Part shown: piece after piece, positions 1-9,315 of the stretch
Position numbering within the stretch: position 1 is the stretch's first letter
Layout: every line of letters starts with the position of its first letter
Source: Streptomyces sp. NBC_01478
Lineage (GTDB): Bacteria; Actinomycetota; Actinomycetes; Streptomycetales; Streptomycetaceae
Reading direction: 5' to 3'
DNA: 64,000 nucleotides
Assembly: GCF_036227225.1 (NCBI RefSeq)
Contig: NZ_CP109444.1
Location: forward strand, 10,893,501-10,957,500
Program-made: the position numbers and the translations under genes
Notes under the pieces: generated by a model
The model's input: only the letters and a program-made list of their open reading frames with translations
Told to the model about the DNA's origin: nothing
Databases searched by the model: none

Positions 1-1824
1 CCGGGCGAGCCGCTGCCGCCCAAGCCCGCGCTGGAGTACCCGGCACTGGCCCTGTTCGCCGATCGCGCCGCAGCCGTACTGCCCGGGTTCTCCCTCACCG
101 AGGCCAACCAGGCCGCGGTGGCCGCCCTGTGCCACCGGCTGGACGGGCTGCCGCTCGCGATCGAACTGGCGGCGGTCCGGATGCGCGCCCTCGGCGTGCA
201 GCAGTTGCTCGAACGCCTCGACCGGCGTTACCGGTTGCTGGCCGACACCGCCGACATCGGTGACACCCTGCTTCGGCACCGCACGCTGCGCGCGGCCGTC
301 GACTGGAGCCACGACCTGTGCACCCCCGAGGAGCAGACGGTGTGGGCCCGCGCCTCCGTCTTCGCCGGGACCTTCGACCTGGGCGCCGCCGAGGAGGTCT
401 GCGCCGGGCCCGGTCTCGACCGTGACGCCATGGTGGACGCCGTGGCCGGTCTGGTCGACAAGTCGCTGCTGGTCCGCGACGGCGACGCCGTCCACGCCCG
501 GTACCGGATGCTGGAGTCGATCCGGCAGTACGGCCTCGACCGGCTCCGCGAGGAGGGTGCCGACGCGGAGGAGGCGGCCCGGCGCCGGGTGCGGGACTGG
601 TGCCTGGACTTCGTCGAGGAGTGCGAGCGGCGCTGGTTCGGCCCCGAGCAGCCGGAGGTGGTCCGCCGGCTGCACACGGAGTCGGACCTGATCCGCTCGG
701 CGTTCGAGTTCTGCCTGACCACACCGGGGGAGCTGCGGGCCGGGCTGAAACTGGCCGGGCATCTGTGGTTCTTCTGGTTCGCGACCGGCGCGATGGTGGA
801 GGGCAGGCACTGGCTGGAGCGCCTGCTCGCCGCCGCCCCCGAGCCGACCGTCGAGCGGGCCCGAGGCCTGTGGACCCTGGCCCTGATGCTGCTGAGCCAG
901 GGCAACGCGGTCAGGGCCGCGCCCCTCGTCGAGGAGGCCCGCGAACTCGCCCTGCGGCTGGGCGCCGAGGCCGAAGTGGCGCACACCTACTTCTGCCGGG
1001 GCGGCGCCCGCCTGATCAGCGGCGACTACGACCGGGCCCGGGCCGTGTACGAGGAGGCGCTCTCCCGGCCGCCGCGCGAGGGCGAGTCGATGAGCCTGGT
1101 CGGCTTCAAGTACGTGGAGTTGGCCCATGTCCTCGCGATCCAGGGCGAGTTCGACCGTGCCATGGCCCTGTGCGAGGAGTTCCGGCAGATCTGCCTCGCC
1201 CACGGCGAACAGTGGATCCACTCCTACCTCCTGCGCATCCTCGCCTTCGCCGAATGGGCCAGGGGCGACCGGACGGCGGCCAGGATCCACGCTCGTCAGT
1301 GTCTACGGCTCAAGCGCGCGGTCGGTGACGTGTTCGGCATCGGCATGACGCTGGAACTGCTCGCCGCGGTCCACGCCCGCGACGGCGAGGGCCGCACCGC
1401 CGCCGTACTGCTGGGCGCCGCCCGACGGATCTGGCGGGACGCCCACGTCGCCCTGGACCGCACCCCGTCCCACGGCCCGGTCCGCACCGAGGCCGAGGAA
1501 GGCGCCCGCGCGCTGCTGCGCGACGGGTTCAAGAACGCCTACCGCGAAGGCCTCGCACTCACCTCGGACCACGCGGTGGCCTACGCGCTGGGCGAGCGGG
1601 AATCCGCGGCCCGGCAGGTGCTCGACAGCCCGCTCACCCGCCGTGAGACGGAGGTCGCCGAGCTGATCGCGGAGGGGCTGACCAACCAGCAGATCGCCGA
1701 CCGGCTGGTCGTCGCGCTGCGGACGGCGGAGGGCCATGTGGAGCGCATCCTCAGCAAGTTGGGCTTCACCTCGCGCAGCCAGGTCGCCGTCTGGGCCGAG
1801 GCGCGCAGGGCCGTGCGCCCCTGA
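1..1824 (+). CDS. LuxR-family transcriptional regulator with NB-ARC/TPR region (5' truncated)
   Basis: The reading frame is open from the first base, so the start and the P-loop ATPase lie outside the window. What remains is about 607 residues. Near the left edge is the ATPase GxP-type element (DGLPLAIELAA), followed by a long alpha-helical TPR-like section and a C-terminal LuxR helix-turn-helix (LTRRETEVAELIAEGLTNQQ, then GHVERILSKL). This matches the AfsR/SARP-adjacent class of large ATP-dependent LuxR regulators: the ATPase senses a ligand or protein, the TPRs transmit it, and the HTH binds DNA. Its target is unknown. The next gene starts 46 bases downstream on the same strand and may be co-transcribed. 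Confidence 0.85.
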   Translation, partial: PGEPLPPKPALEYPALALFADRAAAVLPGFSLTEANQAAVAALCHRLDGLPLAIELAAVRMRALGVQQLLERLDRRYRLLADTADIGDTLLRHRTLRAAVDWSHDLCTPEEQTVWARASVFAGTFDLGAAEEVCAGPGLDRDAMVDAVAGLVDKSLLVRDGDAVHARYRMLESIRQYGLDRLREEGADAEEAARRRVRDWCLDFVEECERRWFGPEQPEVVRRLHTESDLIRSAFEFCLTTPGELRAGLKLAGHLWFFWFATGAMVEGRHWLERLLAAAPEPTVERARGLWTLALMLLSQGNAVRAAPLVEEARELALRLGAEAEVAHTYFCRGGARLISGDYDRARAVYEEALSRPPREGESMSLVGFKYVELAHVLAIQGEFDRAMALCEEFRQICLAHGEQWIHSYLLRILAFAEWARGDRTAARIHARQCLRLKRAVGDVFGIGMTLELLAAVHARDGEGRTAAVLLGAARRIWRDAHVALDRTPSHGPVRTEAEEGARALLRDGFKNAYREGLALTSDHAVAYALGERESAARQVLDSPLTRRETEVAELIAEGLTNQQIADRLVVALRTAEGHVERILSKLGFTSRSQVAVWAEARRAVRP

Positions 1825-1870
1825 CGCCGTACGGACGTGAACCGAGCGAAGTGGAAAGGAAGGCAGAGCG

Positions 1871-2857
1871 ATGGAGCACGGAGAACTCACCGCACCCGGC
1901 ACACCCGTTCCCGCCGTCAAGCACCACGCCGGCATCCACTCGTCCGACGAGGAGTTCCTGGCGGTGGTGGTGCCGTTCCTCAGGGAGGGCATCCGCGCCG
2001 AGGACGAACCGGACCCGGTGGTCATCACCACCGCGCGCAAACTCGCCCTGCTGCGGGGCGCGTTGGGCCCGGACGCCCGCCGGGTCGACTTCCGCGACTC
2101 CGCGCGGTGGTACCGCGGCAGCCCCGCCAACAGCATGGCCACCGCCCTCGACTACTACGTCACGCACGCGAGCCCCGAGGGCCGCCTCCACATGACGGGC
2201 GAGCCGGTCTGGGACGGCCGCTCGCCGCGCGAGATCCCCGAGTGGAAGCGGTACGAGGCACTGGCCACCGAGCTCTTCACCGGCGCCCCGCCCGACCTGA
2301 TGTGCCTCTACGACACCCGTACCGCGCCGCCCGACGTCGTCGACGCCGCCCGGCACACCCACCCGACCGAACTCGACCGGCACGGCGTCCGGCCCAGCCC
2401 GCTCTTCACGGCGCCCGCGGTGTACGCGACCCAGGGGCTCGGCCCGCTGCCCGCGCCGCCGCGGGACGCGGTCGGGGTCGGCCTCGACGGGGACCTGACC
2501 GCCGGTCACCGGTTCGCGGCGGACCAGGCACGGGCCCGCGGCATGGCGCCCGACGAGGCGGCCCGCTTCGGTCAGGCCGTGTCCGGCGCCACGCGCTACG
2601 CGGCCTCCCAGGGCTGCGACCGCGCACACCTGCGACTGTGGTCGACCCGGCAGCGGATCATCTGCGAACTGCGCACCCCGCGCGGCCGGATCACCGACCC
2701 GTTCCTCGGCTTCAGGCCGCCGGGCGCCGAAGTGCGGCCCGAGGACGGGCTCTGGCACACCCGCCAGGTCTGCGAGTTCGTCGACATGAGGTCCGGCGAC
2801 GGGGTGCGGGAGGGCTGGACCATCCGTATGGAGACGTCTCTCGTCACGGCAGGTTGA
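1871..2857 (+). CDS. MEDS-domain / RsbA-like anti-sigma regulatory protein
   Basis: The product is 328 aa. The N-terminal half (about residues 20-180) resembles the MEDS sensory domain (DcmR type): HHAGIHSSDEEFL, then a VVITTARKLALLR segment and YDTRTAPPDVVDAARHTHP. The C-terminal half (about 215-320) looks like a degenerate RsbW-type ATPase fold and ends in REGWTIRMETSL. Streptomyces proteins of this layout are annotated as RsbA-family regulators in partner-switching stress signalling. The start is set by GGAAGG about 10 bases upstream of ATG. It precedes an RsbW-like ATPase by 147 bases, so the two probably act in one sigma/anti-sigma circuit. The signal sensed cannot be read from the sequence. 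Confidence 0.75.
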   Translation: MEHGELTAPGTPVPAVKHHAGIHSSDEEFLAVVVPFLREGIRAEDEPDPVVITTARKLALLRGALGPDARRVDFRDSARWYRGSPANSMATALDYYVTHASPEGRLHMTGEPVWDGRSPREIPEWKRYEALATELFTGAPPDLMCLYDTRTAPPDVVDAARHTHPTELDRHGVRPSPLFTAPAVYATQGLGPLPAPPRDAVGVGLDGDLTAGHRFAADQARARGMAPDEAARFGQAVSGATRYAASQGCDRAHLRLWSTRQRIICELRTPRGRITDPFLGFRPPGAEVRPEDGLWHTRQVCEFVDMRSGDGVREGWTIRMETSLVTAG

Positions 2858-3004
2858 CGAACCGGCCCACGGATTCGGGTAGTTCCCCCCGCGCCCCGCA
2901 GGGCACGGCGGACGCAAGGTGGATACAAGGCCGGTTCTGTTCGCGAACCCGGCCCGCACCGCACCGCACGAGCCGAACGCCCCAGGGGCCGAAGGGAATC
3001 GACC

Positions 3005-3646
3005 ATGCCGAACGACCGTCCACGCGGCCTGCCGACCGTGGGCGAGGGCTGCACCACGATCCTGGGCCCGGGAAAGTCCTCGGTCCGCCAGGCCAGGGAA
3101 CTCGTCCGCAAACGCCTGGCCGAGTACGGCCTCCGGGACCTGGTGGACATCGCCGAACTGCTGGTCAGCGAACTCGCCACCAACGCGGTCGTGCACGCGG
3201 GCGGCCGCTACCGGCTCACCCTGTCCCTGGGCGGCGGCACACTGCGCTGCGAAGTGGCGGACGAGCGGCGCCACCTTCCCCGGCCCCCGCACCGGCAGGC
3301 CGAGCGCGACGCCCATCTCGACGTCGACCCGGACAGCGAGAACGGCCGCGGTCTGTTCCTGGTCGACGCACTCGCGCACCGCTGGGGCAGCCGCCTGGTC
3401 GAGGAGGGCAAGGAGGTCTGGTTCGAGCTGGAGATCCAGGTACCGGACAGCACGGGCGAGGCGGTCGTGGACGTGTGCCTTCCGGCACCGGCTCGGCCAC
3501 GACTCCAAGAGGCGTACGGGTGCGCCGAGTCGCGTCATGAGCGGGCGGACCACGACTACAACTCGGACGGCGACCGCACCGAGGACCTCGACCCGCTGGG
3601 GCGGTACCGCCCACAGCGTGCGGTACCGGCCGTCACTTCCGCTTGA
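3005..3646 (+). CDS. RsbW-like ATP-binding anti-sigma regulatory protein
   Basis: The product is 213 aa. A GHKL/HATPase_c fold occupies about residues 18-150, with an N box (LLVSELATNAVVHAG), a G1-type motif (VADERRH) and a G2 motif (NGRGLFLVDALAHRWG). These are the marks of the small Streptomyces serine kinases and anti-sigma factors related to RsbW/SpoIIAB. It would bind a sigma factor or phosphorylate an STAS anti-anti-sigma factor; neither is encoded nearby. The roughly 60-residue tail is acidic and looks unstructured. AGGGAA eight bases before the ATG supports this start. The preceding RsbA-like gene is its likely functional partner. Confidence 0.8.
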   Translation: MPNDRPRGLPTVGEGCTTILGPGKSSVRQARELVRKRLAEYGLRDLVDIAELLVSELATNAVVHAGGRYRLTLSLGGGTLRCEVADERRHLPRPPHRQAERDAHLDVDPDSENGRGLFLVDALAHRWGSRLVEEGKEVWFELEIQVPDSTGEAVVDVCLPAPARPRLQEAYGCAESRHERADHDYNSDGDRTEDLDPLGRYRPQRAVPAVTSA

Positions 3647-3652
3647 GCCTGC

Positions 3653-4339
3653 CTACCGGCTTGTCCGCTCCCGGTCCGGTCCCGCCCCGTCGGCCACCAC
3701 CCCCGCCGGCAGCCACCGCGCCGCCGCGTACAGGCACACCCCGAGCCAGCCGACGGCGAACAGCCAGCCACCGACGACATCCGTGAACCAGTGCACGCCC
3801 AGATACACCCGGGTCAGCCCGACCAGCGCTCCCCAGCAGCCGACGGCCAGGCAGAGCGAGGCTCTTCCGTGCGGGGCGCGCGCACCTATCGCGAGGATCA
3901 CCAGCCCGGCGGTGAGCGCGGCCGTGGTGGTGTGGCCGGAGGGGAAGGCCCGGCCCGAAGCGTGTGTGGCCCAGTCGACCAGCGCCGGGCGCGGGCGCGA
4001 GACCAGTTCCATCACGCCGTAGCGCAGACCCTGGCCGGAGGCGAGGCAGGCCGTGGCCAGGGCCGCGGCGAGGAGGCGTCCGCGTGCGGTGCGGCCGGTG
4101 AGGAGTCCGGCGAGGACGACGAGGGCGTACGGGATGACGCCCGTGCCGGTCGCGGTCAGACCCCGGGCCAGCGCCACCGCCATGTCCGGGCGGTGGGCGA
4201 CGGACCAGGACAGCACGTCCTCGTCCGTGAACAGCGGAGCGCCCTCGTGCCCGATCACCACCATGCTCAGCACGCCGAACGCGGTCCAGGCGCCGAGGCC
4301 CGCGCTGCCCGCCAGTTCGGCGAGGTCCTCGCGGTTCAT
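3653..4339 (-). CDS. PAP2-family membrane phosphatase
   Basis: The product is 228 aa with about six hydrophobic segments. The three PAP2 signature regions are visible: SRPRP near residue 117, FPSGHTT near 133, and TRVYLGVHWFTDVV near 180 (the catalytic histidines are in the last two). Family members dephosphorylate lipid phosphates such as phosphatidic acid or undecaprenyl pyrophosphate at the membrane. It is the last gene of a three-gene operon: its ATG overlaps the stop of the upstream PAP2 gene (ATGA), implying translational coupling. The gene ends seven bases from the convergent RsbW-like gene. Confidence 0.85.
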   Translation of the reverse strand: MNREDLAELAGSAGLGAWTAFGVLSMVVIGHEGAPLFTDEDVLSWSVAHRPDMAVALARGLTATGTGVIPYALVVLAGLLTGRTARGRLLAAALATACLASGQGLRYGVMELVSRPRPALVDWATHASGRAFPSGHTTTAALTAGLVILAIGARAPHGRASLCLAVGCWGALVGLTRVYLGVHWFTDVVGGWLFAVGWLGVCLYAAARWLPAGVVADGAGPDRERTSR

Positions 4340-4941
4340 GACACCAGCAGCGGTCGCAGCCGGGTGGCCGTGATCCGCCGGGACAGGGAGTCCGGCCTTC
4401 TATTCAGCAGCGTCATCGCGCCGAGCGCCAGGAGCGCGCCGACCGCCATGCCCACCACCACGTCGTGCGGATAGTGGACCCCGACCCAGATCCGGGAGAC
4501 CGCCATCGCGAGCGCGGCCACGGCGGCGACGGCACCGAGCCGGCGCGAGACGAAGAACAGGGCGACGGCAGCCGCAGCGGCGATGGTCGCGTGGTTGCTC
4601 GGGAAGGACCAGTCGCCCTGCGCCGGACACGTCTCCAGCGTGGCGACCCGAAAGGTCTGACAGGGGCGGCTCTCCCGGACCACCGCCTTCAGCAGCGAGT
4701 CGATGCCATAGGCGGCGACCACGACCACCGGCACGGCCAGCGCCGTCACCGCCGCCTCGGCACCGACCCGGCGCGCCCGCCACCAGCCCACGACCATCAG
4801 CACGGCGAACACTACGAGCCCGTACGTCGACCACGCCGACACCGTGTCGTCCAGCCAACTGGGCGCTTGCGCAGCCGAGTTGACGACATCCGTGTAGGCC
4901 TCGCCGTCGATCGACGACCCCTGGAACGCGGCGAGGATCAT
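4336..4941 (-). CDS. PAP2-family membrane phosphatase
   Basis: The product is 201 aa. PAP2 motifs are KAVVRESRP (KxxxxxxRP region), SFPSNHATIA (PSxH region, Asn in place of the usual Gly) and SRIWVGVHYPHDVV, with five to six membrane segments. The ATG at 4941 overlaps the DedA stop codon (ATGA), which fixes the start even though an unrelated open frame runs on upstream. It is probably a lipid-phosphate or undecaprenyl-pyrophosphate phosphatase. Its position between DedA and another PAP2 protein suggests a joint role in recycling or flipping phospholipid or polyprenyl carriers, since DedA/UptA proteins are linked to undecaprenyl phosphate translocation. That link is inference from context. Confidence 0.85.
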   Translation of the reverse strand: MILAAFQGSSIDGEAYTDVVNSAAQAPSWLDDTVSAWSTYGLVVFAVLMVVGWWRARRVGAEAAVTALAVPVVVVAAYGIDSLLKAVVRESRPCQTFRVATLETCPAQGDWSFPSNHATIAAAAAVALFFVSRRLGAVAAVAALAMAVSRIWVGVHYPHDVVVGMAVGALLALGAMTLLNRRPDSLSRRITATRLRPLLVS

Positions 4942-5615
4942 CCGCGTACCTCCCCGGCCCTCGCCGCCCGGGCGGACTTGCGGGAGCGGCGCACCTCGGC
5001 GGCGAGGGGGAGCAGCGACACGACGACGATCAGGGCGACCATGGGCAGCAGATACTTGTCGACGTTCGGGATCGACGAACCCAGCGCGTACCCCGCGAGC
5101 GTCAGCCCCAGGCTCCACACCAGACCGCCGGCCACCTGCCACACGGTGAACGTCCGCACGGGCACCCCGAGAGCGCCCGCCATGGGGTTCAGCACCGTCC
5201 GCACCACGGGCACGAAGCGGGCCAGCACGACCGCCTTCGCATGGCCGTACCGCTCCAGCAACTCCTCGGCCCGCAGCGCTCCTTCGCGCAACCGGGCCGA
5301 GCGGCTGCGGGCGAGCAGCGGGCCGCCCGCCTTCCGGCCGAGCAGATAGCCGCACTGCGCTCCGGCGAGCGCGCCCACCGCCGCCGCCACCAGCAGGGGC
5401 GGCAACGACAGCTTGACGGCTCTGTCGGCACCGCCGGTGCACAACAGGCCCGCCGTGAACAGCAGGGAGTCGCCGGGCAGGAAGAACCCGATCAGCAGCC
5501 CCGTCTCGGCGAACATCACCACGCCGACGCCCAGCACACCGAAGGCGCCGAGCAGCGACCTGGCGTCCAGCACGTTGACGGCGAGCTGGGACGCCAGGTC
5601 CAAGGGTGTGGTCAT
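4938..5615 (-). CDS. DedA-family membrane protein
   Basis: The product is 225 aa. It has the DedA/SNARE-associated (VTT) fold signatures: an amphipathic entry loop with FLPGDSLLFTAG near residue 55, then GRKAGGPLL, and ARFVPVVRTVLNPMAG near residue 140, followed by paired C-terminal membrane helices. DedA proteins support membrane potential and polyprenyl-phosphate recycling. ATG 5615 is chosen because GAAGGGG lies about eight bases upstream; a longer frame to 5660 lacks such a site. It is first in the DedA-PAP2-PAP2 operon, and palindromic CTACA-N4-TGTAG boxes lie upstream. Confidence 0.85.
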   Translation of the reverse strand: MTTPLDLASQLAVNVLDARSLLGAFGVLGVGVVMFAETGLLIGFFLPGDSLLFTAGLLCTGGADRAVKLSLPPLLVAAAVGALAGAQCGYLLGRKAGGPLLARSRSARLREGALRAEELLERYGHAKAVVLARFVPVVRTVLNPMAGALGVPVRTFTVWQVAGGLVWSLGLTLAGYALGSSIPNVDKYLLPMVALIVVVSLLPLAAEVRRSRKSARAARAGEVRG

Positions 5616-5670
5616 TGTCGCGAGCCCCTTCGCCGGTCGGTCGGATGCCTCGTACGACATCCATCTCTGA

Positions 5671-5703
5671 CTACAAATCTGTAGACGGTCTACTCAACTG
5701 TAG
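5671..5703. promoter_or_regulatory. Two palindromic CTACA-N4-TGTAG operator boxes
   Basis: Box 1 is CTACA AATC TGTAG (5671-5684). Box 2 is CTACT CAAC TGTAG (5690-5703) and extends to GTCTAC...GTAGAC. Their centres are 19 bases apart. They lie 56-88 bases upstream of the dedA start. TACA/TGTA half-sites are typical of BlaI/MecI/CopY winged-helix repressors, but no such gene is in the window, so the binding protein is unknown. Confidence 0.55.
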
Positions 5704-5765
5704 ACGATTGCAGCCCGCGGGGAGTTCCGCACTTTTGCCCGGTCGTTGCCGATTCATGACTGATC

Positions 5766-5783
5766 GACTACACGCATGTAGTC
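5766..5783. promoter_or_regulatory. Third CTACA-N4-TGTAG box, upstream of efeUO
   Basis: GACTACACGCATGTAGTC is a perfect inverted repeat with 7-bp arms and a 4-bp spacer. It has the same core and spacing as the two boxes at 5671-5703. It sits 56 bases before the efeUO start, so one repressor may control both divergent transcripts. Confidence 0.55.
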
Positions 5784-5799
5784 ATGATGGTCCGCGAAG

Positions 5800-5818
5800 T
5801 AAGGCATGCCTGCACTAA
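5800..5818. promoter_or_regulatory. Candidate iron box (DmdR1/IdeR type)
   Basis: Read on the minus strand, this 19-mer is TTAGTGCAGGCATGCCTTA. By eye it matches the IdeR/DmdR consensus TTAGGTTAGGCTAACCTAA at 12 of 19 positions. The centre AGGCATGCCT is a perfect palindrome. It lies 20 bases before the start of the iron-uptake gene, where repression by iron-loaded DmdR1 would be expected. Support comes mainly from the fit of motif and gene function. Confidence 0.45.
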
Positions 5819-5838
5819 CCCAGGAGGGGTCGCACCCA

Positions 5839-7878
5839 ATGTGGGACGACGCGTTTCCGAGCTTTCTGATCGGGCTGCGAGAGGGGCTGGAGGCGGGACT
5901 CATCGTCTCGATCCTGGTCGCCACTCTCGTCCGCGCCGACGCCAAGTCCCGCCTGCCGCAGGTGTGGACGGGCGTCCTGGCCGCGATCGCCCTCGCGATG
6001 AGCTTCGGCGCGGTGCTCACCTTCACCGCCGCGAACCTCTCCGCCACGGCCCAGGAGGCCTTCGGCGGTGTCCTCAGTGTGATCGCCGTCGCGTTCGTCA
6101 CCGCGATGGTGTTCTGGATGCGCCGCTCGGCCCGCACCCTCTCCGGCGAGATCAGGGAGAAGGTGACCGGCGCGCTCGGCATGGGCGCGGGCGTGCTGAT
6201 GCTCACCTCCTTCCTCGCCGTGGGCCGCGAGGGCCTGGAAACGGCCCTGTTCCTGTGGACCACGGCCCGCGCGGCCGGCGAGTCCGCCGGCCCCCTGACC
6301 GGCGCGGGCATCGGACTGGTCCTCGCGGCGGCCCTCTGCTGGGGCCTGTACCGTCGCGTCCTCCGGATCAACCTGACGAAGTTCTTCACCGCCACCGGCG
6401 TCGTCCTCGTCGTCATCGCGGCCGGCGTCCTCGGCTACGGTCTGCGCGACCTCCAGGAGGGCGGCGTCCTGCCCGGCCTGACCACGTACGCCTTCGACCT
6501 CGGCGGCAGCGTCGACGCCGGCTCCTGGTACAGCACCCTCATCCAGGGCGTCTTCAACCTGATGCCCACGATGACCTGGCTCCAGGTGGTGGGCTACGTC
6601 GGCTATCTCGCGGTGGTCCTGCCCCTGTTCGTACGGGGAGTGCGCGGCGAGCGGGTCAAGACACCCGAGCCCGAGCCGGAGTCCGTGTCCGCACCCGAGA
6701 CCGTGTCGTCCCCGCGTCGCCGTCCCGCCTGGGTGGTGCCCGTCGCCGTGGTCGCCGTACCCGCGGTCGTGGCCGGGTGCGTCGTCGCCTTCGCCCGCCC
6801 CAAGCCCGCGGGTTCTCAGACGGTGGCCGTCTCCGAGACGGAGTGCGGCAAGGGCTTCACCGCGCCGGACACCGGGCGGCAGACCTTCCAGATGCGCAAC
6901 ACCGGCGACAAGACCGCCGAGGTGTACCTGATCGACCCGGCCACCGGCGCGGTCTACGGCGAGGTCGAGGGCCTCGCTCCCGGCACCACCCGGGACCTGG
7001 TCGCCACCGTCGCGGGCGGCTCGTACGCCTGGCGCTGCGTGCCCACCGGCGCGAAGGCCGTCACCTCCGCCACGGTCCACATCAGCGGCACGGGAGGCGC
7101 GGTGAAGGCGGTCGTCCCCGTCTCCGAGAGCGACCTCGCCGTCCCCCTCAAGACCTACAAGGTGTACGTCGACCAGGGCCTGGCCACCCTCGAGACCCAG
7201 ACCCGGCGGCTCAGCGCCGACATCGCGGGCAACCGCCTCGCCAAGGCGCGCGCCGACTGGCTGACCGCGCACCGCACTTACTCCTCGCTCGGTGCCGCCT
7301 ACGGCACGTTCGAGGACTTCGACCAGAAGATCAACGGCCGGGCCGACGGGCTGGCCGGGGGAGTCGACAACAAGGACTTCGCCGGTTTCCACCGCATCGA
7401 GTACGGGTTGTGGCACGGGCAGTCGGCGAGTGAACTCAAGGCGCCCGCACAGCAGTTGGCCATCGCTGTCGTAGGACTGCGGAAGGCGTTCCCGACCCAG
7501 GACTTCGACCCCGGCGACCTGCCGCTGCGGGCCCACGAAATCCTGGAGAACGCCCTGCAGTTCGAGCTGACCGGCGACACCGACGAGGGCAGCGGCACCA
7601 ACCTCGCGACCGTCGACAGCAACCTCGCCGGCACTCGCGAACTCCTCACCGTACTCAGGCCGTTGCTCACCAAGGAGTCCCCGAAGCTGCTCCCCGTCGT
7701 CGACGCCGACATCGCGCGGCTGCAGACGCTGCTCGACTCGGCGCACCACGGCGGCAGTTGGACACCCGTCGAGCAGCTCGACCAGGCGACGCGGGCCCGA
7801 CTCGACGGCGCCACCGGGCAGTTGCTGGAGGATCTGGCACCGGTGCCGGACCTGCTGGAGATCAGGAAGTCCGCCTGA
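5839..7878 (+). CDS. EfeU-EfeO fusion: iron permease with imelysin (M75) iron-binding domain
   Basis: The product is 679 aa. The N-terminal half is an FTR1/EfeU permease with seven or so membrane segments and both iron-binding REGLE motifs (residues 14-18 and 130-134). A linker leads to a cupredoxin-like section (about 325-425: [21 protein letters not shown]) and then an imelysin/M75 domain with the HxxE motif HRIE near residue 518. In E. coli these parts are separate proteins, EfeU and EfeO; here one polypeptide joins the channel to its extracytoplasmic iron-binding partner. ATG 5839 follows AGGAGGGG. Its TGA overlaps the efeB ATG by one base. The system imports iron, with the peroxidase EfeB acting alongside. 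Confidence 0.9.
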   Translation: MWDDAFPSFLIGLREGLEAGLIVSILVATLVRADAKSRLPQVWTGVLAAIALAMSFGAVLTFTAANLSATAQEAFGGVLSVIAVAFVTAMVFWMRRSARTLSGEIREKVTGALGMGAGVLMLTSFLAVGREGLETALFLWTTARAAGESAGPLTGAGIGLVLAAALCWGLYRRVLRINLTKFFTATGVVLVVIAAGVLGYGLRDLQEGGVLPGLTTYAFDLGGSVDAGSWYSTLIQGVFNLMPTMTWLQVVGYVGYLAVVLPLFVRGVRGERVKTPEPEPESVSAPETVSSPRRRPAWVVPVAVVAVPAVVAGCVVAFARPKPAGSQTVAVSETECGKGFTAPDTGRQTFQMRNTGDKTAEVYLIDPATGAVYGEVEGLAPGTTRDLVATVAGGSYAWRCVPTGAKAVTSATVHISGTGGAVKAVVPVSESDLAVPLKTYKVYVDQGLATLETQTRRLSADIAGNRLAKARADWLTAHRTYSSLGAAYGTFEDFDQKINGRADGLAGGVDNKDFAGFHRIEYGLWHGQSASELKAPAQQLAIAVVGLRKAFPTQDFDPGDLPLRAHEILENALQFELTGDTDEGSGTNLATVDSNLAGTRELLTVLRPLLTKESPKLLPVVDADIARLQTLLDSAHHGGSWTPVEQLDQATRARLDGATGQLLEDLAPVPDLLEIRKSA

Positions 7879-9260
7879 TGAGCACCGAGAGCACATCGGG
7901 CGCCGACAACACGCGCGGCCCCGAGAACGCACGCAGCGCCGAGAACACCCGCAGCACCCAGAACAGCCGTAGTGAAGGGAACCGTCCGATGCCGACTGCC
8001 GAAACCCCGGGCTGCCCGGCCGGAGCCGGTCGCCGCTCCTTCGTGCGGACGGCGCTGGGTGCCGGGGCCGCCGGAGCGGTGCTGGCCGGCGGGGCGTTCG
8101 CGCTCGCCGAGACCGGCGGCAGCGCCGAGGCGCAGGCCGCCGACACCGCGAACGCCGCCAAGGTGCCCTTCCACGGCACCCACCAGGCCGGCATCCTCAC
8201 CCCCGCCCCGGCCGCCGCGACCTTCGTCTCCCTCGACGTGATCGCCGACAACCGCGCCGAACTGGCCGACCTGCTGCGCACGATCACCGAACGGGCCCGC
8301 TTCCTCACCTCCGGCGGCACCCCCGCCGACCTCGGCGTCGGGGCGCCGCCCGCCGACAACGGCATCCTCGGGCCCGAGGTCCCCGCCGACGCCCTCACGG
8401 TCACCGTCGGCGTGGGCGCGTCCCTCTTCGGCGACCGCTACGGCCTGGCCAAGGCCAAGCCGAGCCGGCTGACCCCGATGAGGACGTTCCCGAACGACAA
8501 CCTGCGCGCCGCCGAGTGCCACGGCGACCTGTCGCTCCAGGTGTGCGGCGCCCGTCAGGACACGGTGCTGCACGCGCTGCGCGACATCGCCCGGCACACC
8601 CGGGGCGGCATGCAGATCAAGTGGCGCGTCGACGGTTTCCAGAACACCCCGCGCCCCACCGGCGCCCAGCGCAATCTGCTCGGCTTCAAGGACGGCATCG
8701 CCAACCCGGACGTGACGTCCGCCCGCGAGACCGACCGGCTGATCTGGGTCGGCGACGGACAGGGCGAGCCCGCCTGGGCGAGCGGCGGCAGCTACCAGGT
8801 GATCCGGATCATCCGCATGCTGGTCGAGTTCTGGGACCGGGTCTCGCTCAGCGAACAGGAGTTGATGTTCGGCCGCCGCAAGGACACCGGCGCCCCGCTG
8901 GACGGCGCGAAGGAGACGGACATCCCGCGCTACGCCAAGGACCCCAAGGGCACGGCGATCCCGCTGGACGCCCATATCCGCCTCGCCAACCCGCGCACCG
9001 CGGCCACCGACACCTCACGCATCCTGCGCCGCGGCTACAACTACGACCGGGGCATCGACGATGTCGGCAACCTCGACATGGGCCTGGTCTTCTGCTGCTA
9101 CCAGCAGGACGTGCGCCGCCAGTTCGAGGCGACCCAGACGCGGCTGATCGACGAACCCCTCGTCGACTACATCTCCCCGACCGGCGGCGGCTACTTCTAC
9201 GCGCTGCCCGGGGTGAAGGACGCCAAGGACTGGCTCGGCCGGGGTTTGATGGCGGCCTGA
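7878..9260 (+). CDS. efeB: Deferrochelatase/peroxidase EfeB (Dyp-type, Tat-exported)
   Basis: The product is 460 aa from this start. It has a twin-arginine signal ([17 protein letters not shown], near residue 48), the Dyp motif GFKDG with downstream distal residues, and a proximal heme histidine region ([11 protein letters not shown]). EfeB is a secreted heme peroxidase that works with EfeUO in ferrous iron uptake and can release iron from heme. Two starts are possible. ATG 7878 overlaps the efeUO stop (TGATG) and adds a 37-residue extension made of six-residue repeats. ATG 7989 has its own GAAGGGA site and gives the more typical 423 aa. The Tat signal is present either way. Confidence 0.88.
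   Translation: MSTESTSGADNTRGPENARSAENTRSTQNSRSEGNRPMPTAETPGCPAGAGRRSFVRTALGAGAAGAVLAGGAFALAETGGSAEAQAADTANAAKVPFHGTHQAGILTPAPAAATFVSLDVIADNRAELADLLRTITERARFLTSGGTPADLGVGAPPADNGILGPEVPADALTVTVGVGASLFGDRYGLAKAKPSRLTPMRTFPNDNLRAAECHGDLSLQVCGARQDTVLHALRDIARHTRGGMQIKWRVDGFQNTPRPTGAQRNLLGFKDGIANPDVTSARETDRLIWVGDGQGEPAWASGGSYQVIRIIRMLVEFWDRVSLSEQELMFGRRKDTGAPLDGAKETDIPRYAKDPKGTAIPLDAHIRLANPRTAATDTSRILRRGYNYDRGIDDVGNLDMGLVFCCYQQDVRRQFEATQTRLIDEPLVDYISPTGGGYFYALPGVKDAKDWLGRGLMAA
7905..7976 (+). repeat. Four 18-bp tandem repeats at the 5' end of efeB
   Basis: Four in-frame units encode [18 protein letters not shown] and QNSRSE. They lie exactly between the two candidate efeB starts, upstream of the Tat signal. 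The units have diverged in sequence but keep length and frame. Confidence 0.7.
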
Positions 9261-9315
9261 CCAGCTATTTTTCTCACCCTTGGGCAAGACCTGCCGTGGT
9301 CTTTGCCGACTCTTA

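Noticed and set aside
2880..2925. A sigma-B-type promoter (GGGTAG / GGATAC) before the RsbW-like gene
   Set aside because: The -10 like strings are present but no -35 element lies at the required distance.
4336..5664. One long frame that would fuse the PAP2 phosphatase to upstream sequence
   Set aside because: The upstream part is a shadow of dedA. The ATG at 4941 overlapping the dedA stop marks the true start.
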